A DNA stretch of 22,521 bases from Saccoglossus kowalevskii (Eukaryota; Hemichordata; Enteropneusta; Harrimaniidae): positions 64,068 to 86,588 of the forward strand of contig NW_003145788.1 in NCBI RefSeq assembly GCF_000003605.2, in the 5' to 3' direction. Shown here one piece after another: positions 8,791 through 18,846 of the stretch; the first letter of the stretch is position 1, and each line of letters begins with the position of its first letter. The notes under the pieces were generated by a model. It was not told the origin of the DNA. It made no database searches and was given only the letters and a program-made list of their open reading frames with translations. Made by a program: the position numbers and the translations under genes.

Positions 8791-10376
8791 TTCCTACTCT
8801 GTCCAATTCAGATTTAATTTCTCGCTTTTCGACGGAACTTGATTATTTCTCGAGTCGTGAAGATATTAAACTGTGTAGAAGCTGTCATCTTCAGAAAACG
8901 CACTGCCTTGATTTGTATTTATTATGTTGAACACGGAATAACTCGTATATGAGAAAAAATAGTTCATATATTTTTTTAAAGCACAGAGTCTATGGTGATT
9001 CATATATTTTGCGATTTGTAATTGTTTGTGAAACATCATGATGTAAGCAAAATTGTGAACACCGCTACTGTTATTACAACAGCCACACTACAGTCACACC
9101 TTCGCTACTAACCATCTGCCTGCCTTATAATGGACCTATTTTAGGCAGTTCCAATGCATAACGACTTTACGTATGAACAACCTGTATGTGAAAACCAAAT
9201 GTCTTATGACAACATTTTTTTTTTTTTTGTTAATTCGCCTTTATTTGTTTCGTTTGTAAAATAATAATTAACACTCAGTTTAATAAAAACAATTTGTAAT
9301 TGCCTCAAGTCAGACTTAATTGATTGTGATCAATTCAAATAAATATCTGTCTTTCGAAACAATACCGTCTCATTATTTTCTGGACAAATGTCAAATGTTT
9401 GAGATGGCGATTCATAAAAAAAATACGAGTAATAAAACAAACATATAAAGTTAATCATATTGACAAAGACACATTGTCTATAAAGACTCTTTTAATGAAG
9501 TCCGGCTTTTAGTGGTCACTACACAGGGTTGACTCTACTTGTAATTATATTCTGCTGTCGATGATAATGTAATCACTACCGAGGATGTATAAAATAAGGG
9601 TATACGCACAACTGGTATGAAAGGCAATACAAATCTCATTTGTGGTCACGTGAATTACGAGATGATCACATAATTCCAAGACAAATAAGCTGACATTCTA
9701 GATATCCTGAATGAGCGCATGTGAAAAAAAAGGGATTGTGTTTTTTTCTTATAGATCATTGGTACTATGCAATATTGAAGGCCCACATATTTACATTTAC
9801 TTTGCCTTTGTTGGGCGTGTTTTATATAACCCTGTTTTTTTCTTTCTTTCTCGTGTATGTTTCTCATGATACATAAAAACAAACTATTTCAACCAATTGT
9901 AACCCTAAACATGTACGTTATTGATTACAACTCAATTGTATCCAGTTCACAGAATCAAAAGTGGCTACAAACACGTATGAAGTCAGCCCTGGCACGGCGT
10001 CTAGGGGAGAATAAATATCGGGTGTTTCGCCAGTAGTGAACTTGGTGAGCGTGCAGTTGGAATTCTATGCATGTACGCATATGTTACATATTTACCCGAG
10101 TACTCGATACAAACCATTATTTTCCAAATACAGGTTTAAAACTAAAACTAAATTATCAACATAATATAAATGATCATACTGAATGACATTTAAAAAAAAA
10201 TTAAAAGTGAAAATCACAGACATATCAAGCACCGATATCAATGAGGTAATACAGTATCAGTATATCCAATATATTGACTAAAACAAACAATCTCAGCACG
10301 TACAACGCGTGGCAAATATTCAAGTGCATAATTTAACCACGTCTATAGAAAGGATGTGTTTCGAATGATATATTAT
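8791..10376. other. Long stretch without a supported gene
   Basis: A run of 14 T lies at 9215-9228. The block TAAAGTTAATCATATTGACAA (about 9446) recurs with few changes at about 10761, suggesting a short dispersed repeat. No exon was found. Confidence 0.4.
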
Positions 10377-10604
10377 CACGTGCAAATAAACTCATCCATA
10401 TTCATTTGGATGTCTGAGTTTCAGACTAATCGCGAGACGCAAATCTCGTACGTGTAGTCATGTACACGATAACCCCGGCACACTGATGACGTAGGATGTA
10501 CAATTAACATTCTGACGCGGAATAGAAAACGTCGAATTCATCAATACATCTAACAGTAGTCAGTGATGTAGATTTCAGCGCTCTGTCTGTGGTTGCTAGG
10601 CAAC
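10377..10604. promoter_or_regulatory. Regulatory cluster with hairpins, E-box, CRE-like site and RFX X-box
   Basis: In order there is a CACGTG E-box (10377-10382) and four perfect-arm hairpins between 10393 and 10468. A CRE-like TGATGACGTAGG follows at about 10484, then an X-box GTTGCTAGGCAAC (10592-10604). CpGs are locally dense. RFX factors bind X-boxes and often drive ciliary genes. No exon is visible close by, so the target gene and the direction are unknown. Confidence 0.4.
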
Positions 10605-11010
10605 TACATGCATTAACACCATTGACGACTGATCAATTACAAACTGACAAAACATAGTATTCAGTATCAAGTTAAAGATCTTATATTTTCACTGCAACTA
10701 TTTCTAAAATCTCACTTTCAACCAATACTTGAACGTTCTTTGAAAAATAAACCCCGAAATAAAAGTTAATCATATTAACAAAGAAAAATTGTAATTTTCT
10801 TTGCAAATTGAAATGATTGTAGATGATGGGAGCAGCATTACGAAGATCCTTGGCAGATGTTCAAGCCACAGTCTGGTGTAAGCGCTCTGAATGCGAGACG
10901 TTGTGTAAATGAATACAGACGGATGCCAGTGTATTTCCCCATACAATGTTTAAACACATTCATAAATTTGCTGAAATAAAAAAAAACACCTTTAGTCAGA
11001 TAATAAGGTG
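10605..11010. other. Non-coding stretch
   Basis: AT-rich, with one copy of the short dispersed repeat at about 10761 and no supported exon. Confidence 0.4.
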
Positions 11011-11019
11011 CGATATTGT

Positions 11020-11095
11020 CATATGCCCATGACGTCGACATAACTGTCGGAGAACCAATCACAACGAATTGCGTCATAAATACCGTAATTTCAAA
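11020..11095. promoter_or_regulatory. CRE and CCAAT motif pair
   Basis: A TGACGTCGACA site (about 11029), AACCAATCAC (about 11053) and TGCGTCAT (about 11070) fall within 60 bp. These are common promoter motifs. No exon could be tied to them. Confidence 0.25.
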
Positions 11096-12300
11096 TGACA
11101 ATGAGAGAAATCAGTCATCTCCATCGACAGTATAAGTTAATAAATCAGACACATAGTCTCCATGTAAAACAAACATTTACCAACATGTGTCTTGTTGAAT
11201 TGCAAGAAAACATGTTCAAGTGTCGAAATTGTCTTCGATAGAATGTACTTGTAAAAATACAATATACAACAGTCCGTTCTAAAATGTGTACGATTTCAGT
11301 AACCATGTCTCAAAGCAAATCAAATCGATCTCCGTCTCGGTCTGCAGTAATGGCATGCATGTTCAACGTGACAGCGCCTTTTTTCGGGCCTGTACACGCT
11401 ATTCGGGAGAGGGCGTTATATATGCTCAACTCTGGACAAAATACAGATATTGGGGTGGAATCAGTTCCGACATAGAACCTAGACTAGAGCGTGTACTAGT
11501 ATATGGTTTCAATCTTTATTTCTCATTTCTGAGCCTATTGTGTTCCACCATTTTTAATGTCATATTGTGTGCCGCAGCAGGATAGAGAATTGCAATACGA
11601 GTGCATAGTACGTGGTTTAAATGTCAAGGCGATTATGGTGCAAAATTACATTTTGTCAGTTTTCGAATCTTTTTGTTGAATACTAGTATCTCAAATGTGT
11701 ATGTAGTGACAAGCAGGCAAGCAAACAAATTATAATAAATAAACAAATAAATAAATAAATAACTACTAGTATCTGCTGTTTATCTGACTTTATAGTGTAT
11801 AAATAACAATGGAAGTAAAAAAAATACGATGGACCTCGGTATTAATGTATAACCTTCCATATTGCGGAATTCACAGTTAGGACTGGCTGCTCAGGATCAG
11901 TTAGCAGATGCGGTGGAACTAATCAGAATATTGAAAATTACTAGCATTTTCTTTAGTAACAAATCGCATGTTAAGAAGATAATTACTTGTGGTTGTACTG
12001 TAAGTTAGTATGATAATACTGAGCATAAACCATTCTGACTTCGGGACATGATCTTTATGCATTATTCCCATATATATTCGGTGTAATTACCGATACGTAG
12101 GAATCGTTGCATGCGGGTGAATTTATTGTGTTGGGTATGTTGCCAGTTTCGGGCTTCAAACAAAGTTTGTATTTGCTTAAAAGTATTTTAATTAACGGGT
12201 GTGTAGCTTTGATAAGTTTATATATATATATATATGTATTGGAATGTCGACATTTTACATTGGAATCTTTTGACGAAGGGTACGGTAATTACCATGCATT
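11096..12300. other. Non-coding stretch with simple repeats
   Basis: An AAAT-type microsatellite lies at about 11733-11761 and a TA-type one at about 12217-12234. A 99-codon plus-strand frame (11286-11585) has no recognisable domain and no clear splice sites, and is not called. Confidence 0.45.
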
Positions 12301-12319
12301 GTGCCTGACATAGACCTCC

Positions 12320-12660
12320 AAGCGAGCACCCCTACTTGCTCGCCCATTCTCGTATTTCAAGGCAGCGTTGGGATTCACGTCAGCCCCTTTCACAGCTCAT
12401 CAGTACGCCGCTTTGTTGCGTTTGCCCGGGCCACTTGTTCGCTTACTAAGACAGTGTTCACGTCGTCCCATGCATATTTGCGTTGAAAGGTGTACTTTCT
12501 CCCCGCCGCCGTGTGACAGCTCGTGTGTCAATATGCACTGGTAGACGTCTTTTGAAACTTTGCTCGGTCAGTTGTTTTTGCCATCGAATTTTGAACTCGG
12601 ACAGAGAGCTTTTGACAGGCACTGGTTTCCAGCTGGGGCGTACGTGTGTATTTCTCCCGG
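12320..12660. promoter_or_regulatory. CpG-rich strip, possible promoter or unidentified exon
   Basis: I count about 24 CpG in roughly 340 bp, far above the neighbouring DNA. It holds a hairpin with perfect 7-bp GC-rich arms, GCGAGCA and TGCTCGC (12322-12343). Both strands stay open here: plus 12483-12953 and minus 12694-12458. The minus frame begins with a true ATG and is rich in Arg, Lys and Gln. Neither product is recognised. A bidirectional promoter or a first exon is as likely as a chance effect of fewer stop codons. Confidence 0.3.
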
Positions 12661-13067
12661 CTTTCATTCTGTTTATTGACAGAACTGTTGACATAATGTT
12701 TTGTCTAAAAGTCTGTGCTAATCACCTTCCACGCCCTCGGTATAATAGCGCTGTCATTTGCATCTACAACATAATTACACCCGTTAGCAGGAACCATTTA
12801 CGGAACGGGCGATTGTTATTCACCATTAAAACGCTGGGAACGTTCCAGCTATCGTCGGATCAACTACTTGTTCAATGTCTAGTAAAAACTAGTAATTTTA
12901 CTGTAATGCACAGACTGAAAACTATATCTATGTTCAACGTATATCAAGGCTAACTTCTTCACGCGATGCAAAATGAGCTGAACTACCCTAATCCACTGAA
13001 AATCAAACTGACCCTCTTATTTCAACACCCATTGTTAACATTAGTCAATCAACTGACAAAGCCTAAG

Positions 13068-13132
13068 CCACGTGGTTAGAATAGCGTACCGCCATTGGCT
13101 ATTGTTGACACAGAGGTGGTTTTAGTACCACC
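13068..13132 (+). promoter_or_regulatory. E-box and CCAAT-box cluster
   Basis: The palindrome CCACGTGG (13068-13075) contains an E-box. An inverted CCAAT box, AGCCAATGGC on the minus strand, lies at 13091-13100. A small hairpin GGTGGT/ACCACC follows (13115-13132). They lie about 430 bp upstream of the candidate first exon at 13526, a plausible promoter position. Confidence 0.35.
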
Positions 13133-13525
13133 CATGAAGAAAACGTATCACGCAGTACGTATAAGTACATATGAGAACATAGTCCCACTATACCATGGTG
13201 GTTAAAATATTACTTAGTGACTGTAATTTCATTAAGTTTACTTTTTTTTTAGAGTATATGAGTAATATTTAATTATAAGTTTCATTATAAGACTCTTTTA
13301 CAAACTATGTAAGTCTATGTCTACTGCGGATGGATATCGTGATCGTGTTGAAAATATAGTTCGCCAGGTGCAATAGACTCTACCAATTTACATACAGAGA
13401 ACACAATTAGAGGAATATCTGTGGCAAGTTTTTTTGACTTGTAGGAAACGATTTTGCCATCTTTATGTCTTCCGATAGTTGATATTGGCACGGAAACGCC
13501 TCCATAGTCCAGCTAAGATGGTGGC

Positions 13526-13571
13526 ATGGTCCGTGTTTGTATTTTTGGTTCCATTTTGGCGTTGATTCGTG
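13526..13571 (+). CDS. Candidate first coding exon with a signal-peptide-like start
   Basis: ATG (13526-13528) opens MVRVCIFGSILALIR and then one base before a strong donor GTAAGT (13572). The hydrophobic core after a single Arg looks like a signal peptide start. An out-of-frame ATG lies 8 bases upstream and ends at a TGA just before the donor, which weakens the call. Support comes from the upstream E-box/CCAAT cluster and from T-richness of the plus strand downstream. The protein cannot be named from 15 residues. Confidence 0.28.
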
Positions 13572-16500
13572 GTAAGTTGCGTTTCTTCTGTGTGTATTGT
13601 GTATGTATATGTATAGCTCGTACGCTCGACCGTGTACGCGATCAGTCAAAATAGTTGACGTATGTACTATATTTTGGCCGATCCGTGTATCCGACGCATA
13701 CTTATAACGATCGCCGAGGCTACCGAGTATATTGTTAAATGGTCTGTATTGCTCGATTAGTCAGTTGTCTTGCGATCGTTACTTGCGTTAGATTCGCTTC
13801 CGACGATCAACGTAAATGTAATTGATAGTCGGCCATGTTGGAATTCAAGCATGGGAACACAGCAATGTCCTATCAAAACCGTATAATCTTATTGAACAAA
13901 CATATTTCCTCGCCACCTAGAACCCAAAACTACCAACAGCACGTCGGTTCACGACGAGCCCGTATTTTGTAGTTCGGACAAAACCTCATTGCAGCGTATC
14001 TATGCTTTTGGCAAATGACTACATGTTAGTGCTCTGTCACGTGATTTCCACTATGAAAACAACAGCACAGGCTGGCCAGAGAAAATTCTGTTCAGGTCAG
14101 ACTTCTAACCGTGACTGTGTATATATTGTTGACAGGATCGTGTTGGAGGATATTCACGCCGTGGTAACACATTTTTGCTTATTGCCCTGCTGATATAGTG
14201 CATTAAATTCAAAATCGAATTGACATCATCTTCAGTATGTAATGAAACAGCATTGGAAATATCTTGTAACCTCAACAGGAGGTGGTCAACTAATGAAGGT
14301 CACATAAGTTTCACCGGGCCCCATCCTCAATGATTCCTCTATTTTGTATAAATGAACAAACAGACAATGTTCAATGAGAAATACTTTTCTGGTAGATTTT
14401 TTTTTTCAAGCTCTGTGCATTATGAATTTGTTTGGGGGGAGGGTAGGAATTCAAAACCGAACACTATGAGTTGGAACACCTTTCTTTGATTTTGTTTGTT
14501 TGTCGTTAATAGGTTTGATTTTATAGATTGTAGGCATAATTAACATATTATAAATTTACTGAAATTGCCTGAGCCGTATTGTCAATAACAATCAGACCTA
14601 CCAAGTGTATTGCATGTTCACACTCACTATAAATCATTCTAAAATGCTGCCATTAAGTGCAACTCTATAAATCGCAGGTTTTTCCATAGGTTTATTAGCC
14701 ATAATTGTTAAGATGCTAGTAATATGCTGGGTGATTTTTATTATTTCTTTCATATTAAGTGATTTGCCATTTCCAATACAAATATAAATGATTGACAACC
14801 CACATTGTGACAGCCTCTAAGTTAGAAACGTTACTTTGACATTCAGCCTGTAGCGCGTGTTGACGGATTCCGGTTAAACATTGAGTTAACAGGTCAAACA
14901 TTGAGTGTATACTTATGCTAGTTAGTTTAGCTGTTTTTTGTTGCCCTTATGATGGTGTTACATAAAACCTTTGATGACCCATTTGTACAAAATAACGATC
15001 CCTGTTATATGTGCTTGAATTCTCCGCTGGGAAGTATTTATCACGATATTTATTAATGATTCACTTTGTGTGTCAGATTAACTCGGGTGTAAATATGCTC
15101 AAGAACAACAACAACAAACAAAGAAAATTGATAAGTTTGTCATGCCATGTGATAAATGATAAATAAGCATTTTGGCATTATCAAGTAATGTTTTTGGATT
15201 ATGGCCTGTTGTTGCATGCAGACTGTGTCATTTAGATCATCCACCTGATAAGGTGCTCTGCAGATTCCCCATTAACATATGTCTGTTAAATTATCGCTGT
15301 TGAAATAATTCATGGTAATAATCATTTAAGAGCATTTATAGTTGGTTTTGTAGTTACTGACTCCCAAAAATTGTACAGTATTTTGTGAATTTTTCCTAAT
15401 GGAAATCATGAAAAGTTTTCCAGTACATTATTAAACAGTTAACAATATACCATATTTGCTTTATTAGTAGCGCTTATGTTAAGGAGAGGAATTCCCTACT
15501 GCATTGTGAATACAAGAAATTTGTTAAAATCATTACTAGTTTTTATTCCACTTCAATTTTTACGATTTCCATTCAAAACTTATATTCAGTATTTCAGGTC
15601 TTCATTAGCAACCTTTTTTTTTTTCTGGATTTCCCATGACATTGTTTGCGTATCAGACGATAAAGATGGATATTGGTGATTTCCGTTTGGAAATGCAGTA
15701 TTTATGGGTGAAATAGGCCACAAATCATGCATATATACTTGCAAAATAGTTTGTGATTGGTGATTCCACAAATCTACTACCCAGAAAAAATATTTGTACA
15801 AAAAATCTGCACATACTGAAAAATTCCCAAATTCATATCACTATTTATAAGCCATCCCTGATAGTACCATATTAGGTGATGTACATTTCTGTGTGTTTTT
15901 TGTCATATTCCAATTTTCAGTTCCAATTTGCACTGGGTATACAAGTAACTATTAATTTGATGGCATTGATATAGTGAGGTCATCTTGTATACCGTCACAA
16001 AGGTCATGTCTCAGTTTGTATAGAACTACTTTGATGGATTTTCTGCATTGTTTAGTTTGGGGTTGGTTAGGGTCATCTTTCCAAAAGAAACTAAGATAAT
16101 ATATTAGTTCCGGACTATTATTAAATGGAGATTTCTTCTCATCATTGAAAGTATTGACTGATGGATGCCTTGGAACAGGGCACAGTACAAGTGCAGATGT
16201 TGGGAATTTCTAAATTATTTTGTCCTCAGTTAATTAAAGTGAAATCTTGTGTCCTAATAATAATTGTTATTGCAGTTGTATGTAAACAAATGTTTGTACT
16301 TTCATGCATGTAATTCAATTGCTATATCATGTTTGCATATCAAGAAATTACAATTTTATTAGTGAAACCCTGCATGTACATGACCTTGTTACTACAGTAC
16401 AACCATAGTATTCCATTTTAGATTTACAATAGGTTGGTGATTAAAAACACAAAAAGATTATGACGATGTGGATTCCTGTTAGTAATAGTACCGGTACAAC

Positions 16501-17073
16501 TGATGTCACTATTCTTGTGTCTTACAAAACTGTAGGTACCGGTAATGGAGTAAAACTGTACCTGACTTGTTTGGATGAGGGAGGTAGGGAGGGGTGTCAT
16601 TACTTAGTATTTATCTCATCTACACCTAATTTTGTATTTTCTTTTAAATGCAATCAGCTGAATAAACTACATAAAACAGTGACAACTCATTCATTAATTT
16701 TACTTGGTTACCTCTAGGTTTAAACTTGTAAGGGATTTAGTTTCCAAGGCTGTCATAAGCGATGGTTTAACTCCCATATGGTTTCATTATGTGAATCAAT
16801 TTTCTCTTTGATGTGGTATGATTAATTTTCTTTTTTTCTTCCTTTTTATGAAATCCCAGGCAATGTAGCTGGATTAGGCTTATCTCTTTTACAAATAGAA
16901 CCAACTGGTTAGGTGTAATTATCCTTTTTTAGATCCACTTTAATATATTTAGCATTGCTTTTGCATGTGATCTCCACATATGGATGAAATCTATCTGCAT
17001 TCACAGCAACATTTATAGTTGAAACTTGTCTCATTTGGTGTGAAGTTACAGCTTTAATTAAAATTCCTCATTA
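13572..17073 (+). other. Probable intronic sequence of a plus-strand gene
   Basis: CpG is still fairly frequent to about 13.9 kb, and then the plus strand becomes T-rich. Short frames at 14002-14193 and 16460-16717 have no recognised domain. A 20-bp-spaced direct repeat AAACATTGAGT occurs at about 14876 and 14896. The palindrome GTACCGGTAC occurs at about 16488. No exon is supported. Confidence 0.35.
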
Positions 17074-17084
17074 CCCCCCCCCCC
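17074..17084 (+). repeat. Poly-C tract
   Basis: Eleven C residues followed by TCA. Similar tracts of 11 and 9 C lie at 18458-18468 and 18838-18846, all with C on the plus strand. Confidence 0.7.
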
Positions 17085-17831
17085 TCAATGTTTTACTTGT
17101 CAGTTTTAATTAATTTACTCCACTTTGTTACTGCATCAAAATTATTTCTGATTATATAATTTGCAGTATAACATAAAGGAAGGGTGATCAGCTGGGTTTC
17201 TATTCTTAGAAATTACATTTCAGTGCCAGCAGCATATCTGCACTTGCTTCCCGGCTTCACTTAGATATATTTGTTATTCATTGACTGTGATTGATGTTTT
17301 TCCAGACTTGTCTGCAGTTGGCTCTCACTTGTACATTCTAATTAATGAAACAGACATTCCTAATGGTACATAACCTGAAAATGACCTTGATGTTGTCATT
17401 TCATCTTGTCTCTTTGTAATTCTAATTATACTCTTGACTAAATTTCATTAGGATATTTTATTTCATAATTTTCTTTAATGATTACATGTTAATATTTTGA
17501 TGAGATTGGTTGACCCATCCCACTCTCCTATTTCTTAATTTTCTGTGGAGCTATACTCCAGTTATTATTGCTTCTGCTCATGAATGGAAATGTATATGTG
17601 TGTATGTGTACGTTTCACAGGTCATTTGATACAACTCTGCTAGATCATATATTGTACTGCAGGGAACTAAAAATCCAGTGGAAATCTCTGTGTGTTCAAT
17701 TAATCTATTCGGCTTCTCATTGCTAAGTGATTGGCAGCGTGTTTTCAACAACACAGCTGGTCAACTGAAATTTTTCTGCCAAATGGCAGCTGACCTCAAA
17801 CTTACATGTATAAAGAGTTTATAGGTAGTAG

Positions 17832-17889
17832 CCTCTTGGCTTTATTTCCCGGGAGTATAGCTGAGAAGCTCTTGGGAAATAAGCCGAGG
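17832..17889 (+). ncRNA. Hairpin resembling a microRNA precursor
   Basis: The 24-nt left arm (17832-17855) and 21-nt right arm (17869-17889) pair over about 21 positions. One 2-nt bulge and one 1-nt bulge interrupt them, and a 13-nt loop joins them. Two of the pairs are G-U and form only if the plus strand is transcribed, the direction inferred for this region. Its length of about 58 nt fits a pre-miRNA. No known microRNA seed is recognised. An old inverted-repeat element is the main alternative. Confidence 0.3.
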
Positions 17890-18457
17890 ATAGATTTTGA
17901 ATTTATTGTACTATGTTTATAAAATCCACTGTATGTTGGCTAAGATTTATGTTATAATGCTTGTTAGGAACACCTAGTATTCAGTAAAAGTTTGTTGAAT
18001 ACCGTGCTACTTCTGTTTGCGCATCTTGCAAATCATGCAGGTTACAATTTAGAGTTTCTGACTAGTGTACATGTGTCAGTTCTGGAAGGCCAAATAAAAT
18101 TTTGCGCAGCTATTATGTGTCACCTCAAATTAGGCCAATTTGATGATTAATATTATAAATAAATAGTTGTCATACAAGTTCGTGAACATGTTAGTGAGTT
18201 GGTTTCATTTGGAAAGTGGATTCATATATTATTATTATGCTTGATGTCTAGGATCAATCACGAGACTCTGTTTTCATATTACTTATTTACATTGTATGTG
18301 TATGTGCGCTAGCAAAATATTTTTTTTTTTTTTGCCATGTATGCAAAACATAAAAATATTGTTAAAAGGAAAAGTTAATGCTGTTATTGCAATTGTGTTC
18401 CGAAAATACTGCATCTCAATGTTGACCCTGTCTGTGAATTCTGGAAATCCCATAATG

Positions 18458-18468
18458 CCCCCCCCCCC
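18458..18468 (+). repeat. Poly-C tract
   Basis: Eleven C residues followed by TCA, the second of three such tracts within 1.8 kb. Confidence 0.7.
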
Positions 18469-18837
18469 TCACTTTTAATACTATAGGCACAACTACCTGT
18501 TGTAAAGATTTAAGTCCTGTTGTCTTACTGTGAGCAGGTACTATTTCTCTTGATTGTTCACTAGAGTGAGATACAGCATTGGAGCCTAGAAATTCTGCTT
18601 GACTTAGCAATTGCTTGATGTTATTTTGTGATTTTTTTTTTCAAAATTTTATTGATTTTATGTCTTATTTATTCAAAAATGTTGTAAACATAATATTGAT
18701 TTTTGAATGCTAAATTGTTCTGTGGTGGTGTATCGACTCAGGTTTATGTAGATGGTGAATATTACTAATCTGCCTTGAAACTAGTTTTGCAAAGGTGCAA
18801 GTCTGATTTCAGTCAGTAACAGCACTTTTCTTTGTAG

Positions 18838-18846
18838 CCCCCCCCC
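18838..18846 (+). repeat. Poly-C tract
   Basis: Nine C residues followed by TCTCA, the third of three such tracts. Confidence 0.65.

Noticed and set aside
11286-11585. 99-codon plus-strand frame
   Set aside because: Overlaps another open plus frame, shows no domain or splice support, and is surrounded by ordinary AT-rich DNA.
12483-12953. Longest open frame of the window (156 codons, plus strand)
   Set aside because: It begins at a TTG rather than an ATG, has no recognised domain, and overlaps a CpG-rich strip where stops are scarce on both strands.
14002-14193. 63-codon plus-strand frame with a hydrophobic start and an internal CAG/GTCAGA donor
   Set aside because: The upstream acceptor is poor and the donor is weak, so it is not separable from chance.
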